Of a stretch of 64,000 bases of DNA, positions 1 through 10,589 are shown piece after piece; within the stretch, counting starts at the first letter, position 1, and each line of letters opens with the position of its first letter. Below the pieces are notes generated by a model, which made no database searches, was not told the origin of the DNA, and saw nothing but the letters and a program-made list of their open reading frames with translations. A program made the position numbers and the translations under genes. The DNA comes from Amblyomma americanum (taxonomy: Eukaryota > Arthropoda > Arachnida > Ixodida > Ixodidae), in contig NC_135498.1 of NCBI RefSeq assembly GCF_052857255.1, forward strand, positions 113,037,723-113,101,722, given 5' to 3'.

Positions 1-199
1 ATGCTAAGAACAGCAGAGGCCTTATAACACACCTTCCCGCGGAACACCAGAAGTGGCTATTGCTGTCAGAAGACTGGCCGTTGATCAAGACTCGTTGCTT
101 GCGCCCTTCAAAATAATTTTGAAGTGAACGCTTCACTACGCTACCCCGTAACGATTTCGCTGTGCTTGCGGTATTGGCCTTAAAGTGAGCAAGAGGTCA

Positions 200-430
200 A
201 ACCCCTTACGGCATGGTTCCGGTGCCCAACAATATATGTGAGACCGTTACTAGGCCATTTTCTGTCTTCAAAACCAACTTTAAGAACCAATCTTCAATAA
301 TTTTCATAGAAAGCAAAGGAAAGGCGCATACCTGGCCCCCTGGGACTTGGGTACCTCATTCGCGCTTTAAGATACGTGGCGGTAGTGACAGATGTGCTCT
401 GCATGCGTTGACAAGCTGTGAACTCTTCAA
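200..430 (+). repeat. Dispersed tick-type repeat, two adjoining motif blocks
   Basis: Two motifs recur elsewhere in the window. The block at about 225-285 (ATATGTGAGACCGTTACTAG, then CCATTTTCTGTCTTCAAAAC) also appears at 13580-13630 and 23060-23120 and, inverted, at 7230-7290, where it is the tail of a tRNA-headed SINE. The block at about 310-425 (AAAGGCGCATACCTGGCCCC onward) recurs at 5845-5950, 13700-13800 and 16360-16440. No reading frame here is supported. Confidence 0.5.
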
Positions 431-489
431 GGGGCGGTCCTTTATTACATTTTCTTTAAAGTTGCTCTCATCCTCCTTGCACACAAACT

Positions 490-1337
490 AGCTCTAATCC
501 CACATCTAGAGCGTAACCTGTACGCTGATGATATTACCACATGGACCACTCATGGCGTTGATGGCGAAATTGAGGAAACTCTCCAGTTAGCAGCAGATAC
601 CATCTCCTCTCACGCGTCATTCATCGGGCTCTAATGTTCCCCCTGGATGTCCGCTCTCTTCCTAATTAGGCCAAAATCTGCCGTTAACTTGCCCATCCAA
701 ATCGCTTTAAACGGATCCCCTATCCCCATCACAGCCGCCGTCCGCATCCTTGGCTCCACTTTCAGGATTCTGGACGAAATGAACATACCTTAAAATTAAG
801 ACTCAAGGCCCCCACGCAATTCGTGATGGACCTTCTACGCCGAGTATCCTTCCTTATTTAGCGTTTAAACGAATCGGAACACATGAAAGTACTGCATGCA
901 TTTACGCTTAGCCGCATTGTATACGCAACCCCATATCTCAAATTGAACCGCACGGAAAACGAACGCGTGAACGCCATGATCCGCCTCGCGACTAATGCAG
1001 CCCTAAACCTACCTCGTAGCACTAGCACATCCGCACGCCTTGCACTGGGCATGCATAGCACCATTCAGGAACTAGTTGACACGCACCTTCAGACACAGTA
1101 CCTTAGACTTACCATATGGGCCACTGGCCGCCATATACTCTCCTCCCTTCGCGTCAACATATACCGGCTAACCAGTCGATTCTTATAGCCATCCCTCGAC
1201 ACTATTCATACACCTCTCGTTGTGAAACCCTTTCCTCGAAACGTTCATCCCCAATATCACATCCCTCGCTACGTAGCTCGCGCCAATGAAATCCAGCGTT
1301 CGACGGAAACCCGTCTGGTCGGGTATGTTCATGGCGG
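490..1337 (+). pseudogene. I-type LINE ORF2 fragment: RT palm to RT/RNase H linker, left part
   Basis: Plus-strand remains of a non-LTR retrotransposon reverse transcriptase. The catalytic YADD motif is read near 520 (LYADDITTW). The segment at 883-1130 (KVLHAFTLSRIVYATPYLKL, then LGMHSTIQELVDTHLQTQYL) matches residue by residue the thumb/linker of the fuller LINE at 42725-48138 (minus). Frameshifts and stops break it many times. The sequence stops at about 1337, inside the region that precedes RNase H, and the missing part resumes at about 2098. The intervening DNA is a minus-strand PLE fragment, so this is the left half of an interrupted LINE copy. It is non-functional. Confidence 0.75.
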
Positions 1338-2097
1338 AAAATCTTCAAGCGCCGACCAATCGTTAAAAAGATGACGTTTCGGCCCCGGCTTACGGGGGCC
1401 TTGTTCACAATGAAAGAAAGACAGGAGTGAAGTTAAGTTATACAGGTTTCATGGTATGACGCAAGCAGCGGGAGTATATCGGGGGTAGATTGCCTTCGTT
1501 GCGATTAAGCGTGTTTGCCGTCGTCTGAATATAAAAATATTCTAGGTAAAGCCTTGTCGTCTTGCTCTTTTCTTTTCCGATTATCTTCGAGCCGTTCCAG
1601 TCGATGTCATGGCCCCCGGAGATAGCATGATCAGCCAGTGCGTTTGTTGCCACGCGCTTGTTCTGGACATCATAGTGGTGCTACTGCAATCTTTTCCGAA
1701 AATCACCTGTTTCACCGATATAGACATGCTCGCAATCAGCGCAGGGAACCCTATACACGATGCCCGGGGACTTCTCCTTCTTTATCTTGTCTTTCACTGT
1801 AACCAACGCGTGTCGCAGCTTCTGCGTGGGTACATGTGCGACGTCGACTTCGTACGACTGGAATATGCGGGATAAACTTTCACTTACTCCTGGGACGTAG
1901 GGTATCGGAATCCTTTTCTTCTTCTCTCGCTGGGGTTGCTGTGGCGGCGGGTGAGCTAGGCGATTCTCGGATTTTCGTATAAAAGAACTGGGATAGCCCG
2001 AAGCCATCAGGTCGCGGCGAACGGTGTCCAGATCTGTCTTTTTCTCTTCCAGCGTAGAGCAGAGGTTCTCCGATCGCATTCCACAAGTATTACGGGG
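1338..2097 (-). pseudogene. 5'-truncated Penelope-like element, GIY-YIG part and 3' end, inserted in a LINE
   Basis: Minus-strand C-terminal part of a PLE. The frame that begins inside 2097 and runs to 1681 carries a CADCEHVYIGETGDFRKRLQ segment, the start of a GIY-YIG endonuclease domain. A second frame (1653-1438) carries the domain's end, SKTTRLYLEYFYIQTTANTL, so one frameshift splits the domain. The RT part is absent, meaning 5' truncation, which is typical of PLEs. Downstream, at about 1378-1408, is a GC-rich hairpin followed by GAAACGTC, the position where PLEs carry hammerhead-like ribozymes. The flanks read as one LINE interrupted. I could not define target duplications. Confidence 0.75.
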
Positions 2098-2866
2098 AAC
2101 CCCACGATGCCGTTTGGGTAGGCGCCGCATGTACAGCGCTTGAAGCTGTAGCAGTTGCCTACAATCAAACCCTACCCCACCCCCTAATTCACCGTCTTCT
2201 CTCGGGCTCTACGCCAAAGGGGGCTGAGGAGACCGCCATCACCCAAGCCCTTGCACATTCTGACGCCCATCTCCAGCGACTCCAAAGCGGCTCTGTCCAA
2301 GTTTGCCAGGAACAGGGTTCACACCCCTGCCTGGCATTTTTTGAGCAACCCTACCCGTAATTTACCGCAGAGAGTAGAGCTCCAGTGGGTAACGGCTGGG
2401 AACCCTGAAAACGAGTTTTCCGATAAATTGACCCAAGATTTGATTTGCCGGGCTAAGACAGTCTCGATCCAGGATTCTCGAGGGAGCGGGCGCACATCTT
2501 TGCGGAGCTCACGCAAATACCCCGTTTGGTGCGTCGGACTTATACGCCTTAGCAACCCTCTCTTACGCACTCCCAAGGTATCCTCTTCAGACGCCTCCTG
2601 AGCCGCTCTCTGTCATCCCCTCAGCCATTATCCCACTTTTGTGGCACAGCTCCTGCATGCTCTCTATGCGGTGACCCTCGCGCCAGACTCTCGACATCCT
2701 TTTCGGCTGCCCTGCTGACTCTCCCCCGCAAGAAGAGCATGCCATCTCGAGCTGGGAGGACTATGAGGCTCACCTCTGCAGACCCGACATCGTAGCTTGC
2801 TGCGGTAACACGGGCTGCCGACGTCATGACCCGAGGTGACCTACTTATGGAAATAAAAGTTTTTGG
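2098..2866 (+). pseudogene. I-type LINE ORF2 fragment: RNase H, C-terminus and 3' end
   Basis: Continuation of the LINE at 490-1337. It begins with DAVWVGAACTALEAVAVAYN, the equivalent of DAVWVEAACPGVEATSAVVD in the RNase H domain of the 42725-48138 LINE. It continues with SDSKAALSKFARNRVHTPAW and VELQWVTAGNPENEFSD, the RNase H end. The C-terminal cysteine region follows near 2660. A likely 3' end lies at about 2850-2866 (GGAAATAAAAGTTTTTGGAA). Several frameshifts make it a pseudogene. Confidence 0.7.
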
Positions 2867-3122
2867 AACTGGAACTGGACCTACTTGATGCAATTCGGGA
2901 ACGCGCAGCGGCCCAGGGGCCCAGATGGGTCTAAAACGCACTTGCGATATAACGTTTTTGAAGCAAAAAGGTTCACTAGGCTCGTCAACACCGGACTTCG
3001 CGTGAGCCACACTACAGATTTGCCACAACTGCGCATGCGCGAAACCGAGTGACGTCACGTGGAGCGCAGGTGGTAGAAAACTAAACATTTTGACAGATTT
3101 GCCTGTCTGGTTGGGTTTTAAG

Positions 3123-3300
3123 ACTTATAATAAACTACAATCTCCAATCAAAAATTTTAACTTTAACCCAACGTTTCGAAGCCCACTCGGCTCCTTCATG
3201 AGGGGTGACTGAGGGCAGTAGCTAGCGTCTTTTAAGTATGGAGGGGAGGGGGGCGAAAAGAACGACAGCTGTGTCGCGAAAGGCGCAGGGGGGGGGGGAG
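3123..3300 (-). repeat. Left inverted terminal copy of the PLE 3' end
   Basis: Reverse complement of 5167-5347, with scattered mismatches. The pairing runs from CTTATAATAAAC at the outer edge through the TTTCGAAGCCCACTCGGC block to a poly-G/poly-C stretch. The ribozyme-like core in this copy reads CTCATGA, so a conserved G is lost, while the right copy reads CTGACGA. Confidence 0.85.
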
Positions 3301-3367
3301 AATCCGGCAACTGGAACCTGGTGTACGAGAAGAGGTCAGGCTCAAATCAATAGGTGTACTTAATTCA

Positions 3368-5153
3368 GTGCAAGCACACCGAAAAGAATCAAGCTTAAAT
3401 CCGGACGAAAGGCAAGCCCTGCAAGACCTCAAGACAGACACCAACCTAGTGATCCTCCCAGCGGACAAGGGCAACACAACCGTCGTTCTGGACCGACGGG
3501 ACTACGAAGAGAAAATATCCACCTTACTCAGCAGTCAAGAATATGAAAAATTGAAGAAGGACCCCACAACCACTACCCAAGCAAGGCTAAACAAAACATT
3601 GAGAGAAGTATTGCAAAAACATTCCACCTTCCGAAACCTCTACCTTCAGTTATTGAGCCCCAACGGATCGGCTCCAGCATTCTACGGCCTGCCCAATGTC
3701 CACAAACCGGGGATCCCTTTGCGCCCGACTGTCGACTTCCTGTGTTCCCCTCTTCGCGCGTTGTCAGCATAACTTCACAAACTAATATCCCCAATGGCAG
3801 GAAAAACAGCGACCCATATCCGTCATTCCAGTCACTTCATCGATCTGGTGTCCCAAGCAACCCTTGAGGCCGACGAATGGCTTGTCTCCTTGGACGTGGT
3901 GTCCCTTTTACAAACATCCCCGCGAAGCTTGCGGTGGCCGCTACCCGTGACGCCTTACAACGCGACGACACACTCAGCGCACGAACCCCTCTGAGTGTAA
4001 ATGATGTGTGCCGCCTCCTGGAGTTGTGCCTATCAAGCACAAACTTCTCGTCAAACGGGTAATTTTACCCACAAGTGAAAGGAGCACCAATGGGAGCACT
4101 CATCTCTGTCGTCATGGCTAATTTAACCATGGCACACATCGAACCACGAGCCCTCAACTCATTCCACCCAAAACCAAATATTTTCCTCAGGTATGTCGAC
4201 GACTGCTTCCCCGTCATCAAAAGATCGGAGACTCAAAATTTTTGCTTCGTCATTTAAACTCCGTAGAACCTGACATTCAGTTCACGCTATAGGCGGAACA
4301 AGAAAACTCCCTGCCGTTTTTGGACGTCCTCGTGTCCCGGAACCACAATACCTTTCAATTCTCCGTATACCGCAAATAAACCCACTCAGGCCGGTATCTC
4401 CACTTCTATTCGAACCACCCGACAATCCATAAAGCATCAGTGGTGAAGACGCTGTTCAGAAGAGTTGAGACACACTGCAGCACAGAACTGGACAGAAAAA
4501 AAGAACAACGCACGATATTTAAAGAGCTCATCATGAACGGCTACCCAAAAGACTTTATTCAAAAAACCATTCGACGTCAAAAACACAACATTCGTGAAGA
4601 AATGAACGCACAAAGACTAATGCCACCACCTAAATACGTCACTTTACCGTATGTCGGAGGTGTCAGCGAAAAAATCGGCCGAATCCTGAAAAAGTCGGGC
4701 CTCCAGGTTGCGCAAAAGCCCACAAACACTGTTGCGCTTTGCCTACCTGTTCCCAAAGGTCGGCCGCCGAGAGAAAGAGCCCAATCCATTGTGCACCAAA
4801 TTCCATGCGCCGACTGCGATGCAAGCTACATCGGCGAAACCAAAAATTTGAAAGAAAGGATTCGACAACAAAATAACGACGTCCGCAAATTCGCAAGGGA
4901 GCGCAATCCAGTAGCCGAACGTTCCGAGGGCTCCGACCATAGAATCAACTTCGAAGAAACCCGCATCCTCGGAACCGAAAGAAATTACCACAAAAGGCTT
5001 CTTCTGGAATCCTGGCATAGCCAAACCACCCCGAACAATATCAACCGCACAAAAGGAAACCTGCCTCCAGTATATGCCCAGGGACTTCACTCTTCAACTC
5101 AACGAAAAAAAGAAAGTCGCCATTCAGCACCTCCCTGCAGTGCGCCAGCGTGA
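3368..5153 (+). pseudogene. PLE polyprotein, reverse transcriptase plus GIY-YIG endonuclease, decayed
   Basis: N-terminal frame 3368-3772 shows the PLE RT entry region (LVILPADKGNTTVVLDRRDY and FYGLPNVHKPGIPLRPTVD). After frameshifts, 4075-4257 shows KGAPMGALISVVMANL and the catalytic YVDD (4192-4203). The last frame, 4440-5153, runs through PYVGGVSEKIGRILKKSGL into the CADCDASYIGETKNLKERI GIY-YIG start (about 4805-4860) and ends with NNINRTKGNLPPVYAQ. At least four frame breaks separate these parts, so no protein is made. The family is distinct from the PLEs at 8940-10185 and 57687-58657, which have YVGQTGRC or YVGQSGRC. Confidence 0.85.
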
Positions 5154-5166
5154 CTAACAGTCTAAC

Positions 5167-5347
5167 CCCCCCCCCCCCCCCCCCGCGCATTTCACGACAC
5201 AGCTGTCGTTCTTTTCACCCCCCACCCCTCCATACTTAAAAGACGCTAGCTACTGCACTCAGTCACCCCTGACGAAGGAGCCGAGTGGGCTTCGAAACGT
5301 TGGGCTAAAGTTAAAATTTTTGGTTGGCGATTGCAGTTTATTATAAG
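5167..5347 (+). repeat. Right terminal copy of the PLE 3' end
   Basis: Partner of 3123-3300. It begins with a poly-C run (about 5166-5183) and continues through ACGACACAGCTGTCGTTCTT, the ribozyme-like core and TAAAGTTAAAATTTTTGG to GTTTATTATAAG. Confidence 0.8.
5266..5307 (+). ncRNA. Candidate hammerhead-ribozyme core in PLE 3' end
   Basis: Elements in order: CCC, then CTGACGA (5269-5275, fits the CUGANGA core), then a six-pair stem II GGAGCC/GGGCTTC with a GAGT loop, then GAAA (5294-5297), then CGTT and GGG. The CCC and GGG can pair as a short stem I, and helix III would be only two pairs, as described for PLE hammerheads. An extra A follows the CTGACGA core, so activity is uncertain. Confidence 0.45.
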
Positions 5348-5480
5348 CGCAGGTGATCGCTGCTGCCGCAGCCGTCGTAGCCACAGCGCGCTAACTCCGT
5401 CGTCTGACCGTGAAACCGAGTGACGTCACGCGGAGCGCAGGTGGCCGCTGCTGCCGCAGCCGTCGTCACCGCCTCGCGTT
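5346..5480. repeat. Two tandem GC-rich repeat units, PLE target
   Basis: The block GCAGGTGATCGCTGCTGCCG at about 5349 repeats as GCAGGTGGCCGCTGCTGCCG at about 5445. GAAACCGAGTGACGTCAC precedes the second block and also precedes the PLE at about 3042. A related GAGTGACCTCACCCACGGCG block occurs at about 13376. Confidence 0.6.
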
Positions 5481-7204
5481 GACCTTTCGCCATGGGAGGA
5501 GGAGAAGACCCAGAAGTCGTAGCGTGGGAGTTGGATATTTTAATGGCCTTGTATAACGATTGTGCAAGCTTTGTATACCTAAGCCAAAACATTTTGGAAA
5601 AGGTAGAAAGATACACCCAAATTGTAACCCAATGTATGAAACCTTAAGCTAAACCACGAGCATCGCCACGAAGCTTTTCGGTTCGAGATAGCCAAGCTTA
5701 ACAATTTAGCTGAACCTCAGCCCATCTTATCTGCCTGTCTGTCTTCACAATGTTGTAGCAGAGACGCGGCACTGAAGCTGTAGACCGCCGGCGTTCTTGG
5801 TGTTCATTGGCATTAGCCTTAACGGCGTTCTAGACGGCGATGATTTTCAGGAAAGCAAGCCGCATAACTGGCTCCCTGGGGCAGTGGATGTCTCAATCGC
5901 GCTTTGAGGTACGTGGCGGTGGGGAGAGATGCATTTGCGCTGACAACGTTGTGGCAGACACGTGCCACTGCAGCAGTAAGCTGCACCGTTCATTGGGGGA
6001 CCAACCTCTTGCAATCAACCATTAATTTAACTGCCAGCTGCCACAGCCCGGTGGGTGCTTTGCCTGTGCCGAACGCTCTCAACGTCAGAGGCCAAGCCGC
6101 GTGCACTTACTCGACACCACCACAGCTTTTGCTCTCTAACCAGGCTCAGCAGTTGTTAAACCGCAGCTCATTTTTTAATCAATTGAAACACTTCACTTGT
6201 TACACCAAGAAACCATAGCTTATAGCTTATGGGGTAACATGACATGACATGAGGTACTGGGCTGCAGGCATTTAAAATTTAAGAATAAACAGTCAACCTT
6301 TTCAAGGCTGTGGGAGGCAAGGAAAATGGTCATGAGTAAATTCAGCTAATTGCGTTGTACGTGAACGGCCACCCTGAAAAGTATGTCGGGATACGGTGAG
6401 GAATTTATTTCATTCCAGCTGTTTGGTCTCAGAACTGGAAATTTCTACAACAGATACAAATGTGGGAAATGGGCCTGTAATTTACAAGACTATTCCGTGA
6501 ACCACTTTTGTGAATCGGGACTACGTTGACATCTTTCTACTCCTGAGGCAGAGAGCTAGTCTTAAGCGATTTGTTGAGCAAAATAACACGAAACCATATT
6601 GGAGCGGGCCCGCTGGACGTACGAAGAGATACCGTCCCAGGATATGCTGCGATAGGAACTAACCTGCCCTTTTACTACCTTAAAATGGCTGTAGAAGGTT
6701 TAAAGTTGCTCACTTTTTCTCCAAAAACAAGAAATCAAAACGACGCGACGGATGACCTACGACTTTAAAAAGAAGCGTGCACGTTGTAAATTTGACTAAA
6801 TGCTCTTTAACTAGGCTAGTACAGTTGTATGACGTAGTCGGTGAGTTAAATGTGTGGCCATGCATGGTTTTGTCCCTGCCGCTGATGGCGCTACCAGTCA
6901 GGCGCTGTGGCGACCGCGTTTTGTAAACAGATAACCGCAGTCGACGCTCCAGTGAAACGTCGACAGCGCTGCGCGTGTCTTCCCCTCACAGTGTACAGGC
7001 TGACGGTCGCCGAAGCTCAGCACCCGCGGTCGTCAGTGGCCGCTGGCTTAAACGGCCGCTCGCTGTATTACGTGGGCCGCGCCGACCGGGGAGACGCCTG
7101 GGCACCGCGCTTAGTTTGTCAGAAGGCTAAGTAAGCTACTGATTTAAGAAATCAGTGTCTCTGTCCCCGAAGAATTTCATATTCGTTGTCACAAGTTTGC
7201 GTCT
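5481..7204. other. No gene recognised; one dispersed repeat copy
   Basis: A diverged copy of the 310-425 repeat lies at 5845-5955. The interval 6850-7135 is notably GC-rich and holds an open frame at 6907-7134 with a non-ATG start and no family I recognise. The rest is AT-rich with no supported coding, RNA or terminal-repeat signal. Confidence 0.4.
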
Positions 7205-7556
7205 ACCCCGAAAGGGGAATGTTAAAGGAGCACTGCGATCCTTTGAAAGTTGGTTTTGAGGAAAGGAAATGGCGCAGTATGTCTAACATCTCGGCGGACA
7301 CCTGAACTGGGCCGTAAAGAGGGGGTAAAGGAGGGAGTGAAAAAAGAGATGAGGAAAGAGGTGCCGCAGTGGAGTGCTCCGTAAAAATTTCGACCACATG
7401 GGGACCGTTAACGTTCACTGACATCGCGCAGCACAGGGGCGCCTTTTTGTGTTTCGCCGTCATCGAAACGTGGCCCCGTGGTCGGGTTCGAATCCGGGTT
7501 CTCCGGCTCAGTAGACAAGCGCCTGAACTACTGAGCCACCTCCCGGAGCCAATTTT
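7205..7556 (-). repeat. Full-length tRNA-derived SINE
   Basis: Read on the minus strand from 7556, the head resembles a tRNA: an A box in GGTGGCTCAGTAGTTCAGGC and a B box GGATTCGAACCC. The body follows with CTGTGCTGCGCGATGTCAGT and GGTCGAAATT. The tail has CTCCCTCCTTTACC, then TGCGCCATTTCCTTTCCTCA and AAACCAACTTT. The same three modules recur singly or together at many other sites, making this the best reference copy in the window. The reading frames here are translations of the SINE. Confidence 0.8.
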
Positions 7557-7593
7557 TCTGGTTATGTGGATTCCTCTTATTCCCCAAAAAGAA

Positions 7594-8510
7594 TTATTGA
7601 AATCGGGGCATGACACGATACAGCGCGAAAATTTTAACAAACGTAAGCAAGGTGGGTGTTTCAAGAAAGGTCGCTGCCAAGGCTTGAACACCCAGATACT
7701 TTACGACAGATGAATACTGTAATGGCCTTCTAGAGCAACATGAGCAATCTGGCCAGTGCAAAGCGAGAGGATAGTCATGGAGTACCTTCTTAAAAGGGAT
7801 GCGGAAACAGATTAGTTGTGTTTTAGATACATTTATACTATTTACGTTATTTCGAAACTTGTCTATAGCTTTTGTGGCAGCAGACTGTAAAGAAGAAATC
7901 GCATCATAGTAGCTGCTAGGAGAAGTTAGAATCACCGTGTCATAGGCGTATTGATAAAGGGAAACGGTTCTCATGGTGTGGATTTCATTTATGAAAATAT
8001 TAAATAATAGCGGACTCAGTATTGAGGCCTGCAGGAACCCAGCATTAATTAATACTTGATGGTGCCCTACACTAACTAGCCTGACAGAGACAATCTGACG
8101 CCTATCTCGAAGAAAATTTTCCAACAACGACCAGAAGGCACCCCGAAATACTAACAAGAAAAGCTTCTGTAACAACAGACCATGATGAACACTACAGAAA
8201 AACTTACTACAATCAAGAAGGAGCGCACAAGAAACTTTATTATTATCGAAAGCTGCATTCAGCTGATCGGAGAAATCTTTCAGGAGGGTGTGAATGATTT
8301 TCCCTTGCCGGAAACCATACTGAGTAGGTGAAAAAATGTGCTGCTTTTCCAGAAAACAAGGCATAGTTGACAATCAATGTTTTTCTTGAATTGGAGCAAT
8401 AGAAGGCAAAAATAAAATCGGAAGATAATTTTCAATCTTGTTAAGCGCACCACAAATCTGATATAAAACGGATCATAAGTATAGGCGTCAATTGAGGCGC
8501 TAAGCACTCA
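7594..8510 (-). pseudogene. CR1/Jockey-like LINE reverse transcriptase fragment
   Basis: Minus-strand frame with RT blocks in order: SPTQYGFRQGK (fingers), CALLLDCSKFFCSVHHG (usual LDLSKAFD changed), LQASILSPLLFNIFINEI (usual PQGS changed), YQYAYDTVIL (usual YADD changed to YAYD) and PLQYSSVVKYLGV. The altered catalytic motifs show that it is dead. Upstream (about 8460-8380) IENYLPILFLP matches the RT start, with a stop between. The 3' side ends against the SINE at 7205-7556. It lacks an RNase H domain here. Confidence 0.75.
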
Positions 8511-8928
8511 TTGTTGCTATGTAATATAGTCTGGTCTCATGGTAACTGTTTTAGTCAAATTTACCTTCATTGCAGACTGTCGCGTCCTTGACAAACGTAA
8601 GTAGTAAAAGTTGAGGCTCTTTAAAGTCGGGAAACGTGTCTAAAATGAGGGTTTAAGCGTAATTAATGCGGGAGCGTCATCTTCAAAATTGCCGGGGAAA
8701 AAGGTGGGGCATGAAAAGCTCAAAAATATATAAAACTCCCCACCGAAGACTCCGTCATATGCTGCAATAAAGACGCGCACTGCACCGGTGCAGTGACAAA
8801 TACGCGAGTGCGCTGTTCAAAACAGCTGGGAAGAAAATAATAAACTCGTAGGACTTTCCACAAACATTTAAAATCAGGATCTCGTGCGCCGAAAATTGCC
8901 TTTTCCGCTACTGAAGACATGCATTGCA
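8511..8928. other. No feature recognised
   Basis: AT-rich sequence between a LINE fragment and a PLE insertion. No domain, tRNA-like box or terminal repeat was seen. Confidence 0.4.
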
Positions 8929-9071
8929 CCCGCTCAATTAACTAAGAACGAAAACCACGCAAAGGACGATACACAGGGAAGAAGTAGACAGGACGAGCGC
9001 GGACTTGCAACTGTTTATTGAAACACATCTTCCTTCCATCACCAACCCTACGCATGCGCAACAAGCAAACT

Positions 9072-9627
9072 CTATCTTATCGAGTTCAAGAACTTCAGCT
9101 CCTTCTTGTACAGATAGACCGAAGCCTCGCTTACACACTTCTCGGGCCCATATCTATCAATCTGCCAGGCTTCGATGACCTCACGCGTTTTCTGGTCTTT
9201 GGCCCTTCCGATTATCTTTGTACGCTCAAAGAGTGGCGTGCATTTATTGTCACAAGAAAGACAGTGTTTGGGCAAATGCATGCCGCTGTGAGAGCCCAAC
9301 GAATTTTTGTGTTCTTGTAGGCGCTTATTAATGCAGCGTCCCGTTTGTCCCACGTAAACTGAGCCGCAACTAAGCGGGATTTCATACACTACTCCCATTC
9401 GACAGGACACAAACTTGATTTTGTGGTTTACACCACAGCCTGCTTTTGTTCTCGTTTCATTGTTAGTTAGCGCGCACAAACGGGACAGCTTACAAGGCGC
9501 CGAAAAGAAGATTTCCACACCGAATTTTCCTGCTACCCTCTTCAGGCCATGCGAGGTCTTATGTATATAGGGCAGTACTTCAAATTTCCGCCTCTCACGA
9601 ATGCCAGATTCTCGAGCACTAGAAACT
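9072..9627 (-). pseudogene. PLE GIY-YIG endonuclease fragment, minus arm
   Basis: The PLE-specific part reads KFEVLPYIHKTSHGLKRVAG, then KFVSCRMGVVYEIPLSCGSV and YVGQTGRCINKRLQEH. The GIY-YIG hallmark is VVYEIPLSCG/SVYVGQTG. A conserved H-C-C cluster (HCLSCDNKCTPLFE) and KIIGRAKDQKTREVIEAW complete the domain. It ends with KKELKFLNSIR and a stop. No RT is present, so it is 5' truncated and cannot move itself. The domain itself looks uninterrupted. Confidence 0.85.
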
Positions 9628-10020
9628 AACAATGAAACGAGAACAAAAGCAGGCTGTGGTGTAAACCACAAAATCAAGTTTGTGTCCTGTCGAATGGGAG
9701 TAGTGTATGAAATCCCGCTTAGTTGCGGCTCAGTTTACGTGGGACAAACGGGACGCTGCATTAATAAGCGCCTACAAGAACACAAAAATTCGTTGGGCTC
9801 TCACAGCGGCATGCATTTGCCCAAACACTGTCTTTCTTGTGACAATAAATGCACGCCACTCTTTGAGCGTACAAAGATAATCGGAAGGGCCAAAGACCAG
9901 AAAACGCGTGAGGTCATCGAAGCCTGGCAGATTGATAGATATGGGCCCGAGAAGTGTGTAAGCGAGGCTTCGGTCTATCTGTACAAGAAGGAGCTGAAGT
10001 TCTTGAACTCGATAAGATAG
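9628..10020 (+). pseudogene. PLE GIY-YIG endonuclease fragment, plus arm
   Basis: Mirror of the minus arm. From NNETRTKAGCGVNHKIKFVS to the stop the translation is identical to the minus-strand frame. It is truncated about 80 residues earlier at its 5' side than the minus copy. Identity of the arms indicates a recent origin or continuing gene conversion between them. Confidence 0.85.
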
Positions 10021-10196
10021 AGTTTGCTTGTTGCGCATGCGTAGGGTTGGTGATGGAAGGAAGATGTGTTTCAATAAACAGTTGCAAGTCCGCGCTCGTC
10101 CTGTCTACTTCTTCCCTGTGTATCGTCCTTTGCGTGGTTTTCGTTCTTAGTTCATGGATTACCAACTAGCCCCCCATCGTACACTCCCGCTCAATT

Positions 10197-10589
10197 GTTC
10201 TCTCCACTCCTAACTGAATGTGAGCGATTGGTTGGGAGCCCATGTTGTAGCCGTCACGGTGCCAAACATTTGTCGAACAATACAAACAGTTGGCAGTGGA
10301 GTGGGACTTTAAGCTTTTTTGTGGGCACAAAATAACTTCAAGGAATGGAGAAATGCTTGTAAATCTTCAGAAGACGTCGTCTGGTGCGTGGTGCATCAAT
10401 GTTCCGCGTGCGAGGTTCGTCAAAGCGTGTTTTTCTTGTTCCTAATTTGACCACTTTCGCACGTTTCGCCTGTTCGCACAGTTTTCATTCAAGGTTCATC
10501 AAAATGACACAAGCGCGTAATTTACATTCTTTAGCTTACGGTGCCCGGTGGGAGCAACAACAGTGCTGTGAGCCTTGTTGCCGTAATTA
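10197..10589. other. No feature recognised
   Basis: Unique-looking sequence between the PLE palindrome and a LINE remnant. No domain or RNA signal was seen. Confidence 0.4.

Larger units (their letters stand above)
3063..5355 (+). mobile_element. Penelope-like element with inverted ends and 10-bp target duplications
   Basis: The direct repeat AGCGCAGGTG sits at 3063-3072 and 5346-5355 and brackets the element. The target is readable: the left flank GAAACCGAGTGACGTCACGT and the right flank ATCGCTGCTGCCGCAGCCG are both found joined in the neighbouring repeat unit at 5412-5470. Inside are a left extension of about 50 nt (3073-3122), an inverted copy of the 3' end (3123-3300), a body with RT and GIY-YIG domains on the plus strand, and the right 3' end (5167-5345). 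This is the pseudo-LTR layout known for PLEs. Confidence 0.85.
8929..10196. mobile_element. Head-to-head inverted PLE insertion, large palindrome with 11-bp target duplications
   Basis: CCCGCTCAATT occurs at 8929-8939 and 10186-10196 and flanks the insertion. Within it, 8940-9464 and about 9628-10152 are inverted copies, identical over every stretch I compared, around a centre at 9546 with a spacer of about 160 nt. Each arm carries a GIY-YIG frame and a 3' untranslated end with an AATAAA-like signal. Only the right side carries the final 33 nt (10153-10185, CATGGATTACCAACTAGC onward). The minus copy is slightly longer at its 5' end. Confidence 0.9.

Noticed and set aside
6907..7134. GC-rich open frame as a possible first exon
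   Set aside because: It has no ATG start, convincing splice donor or known domain.
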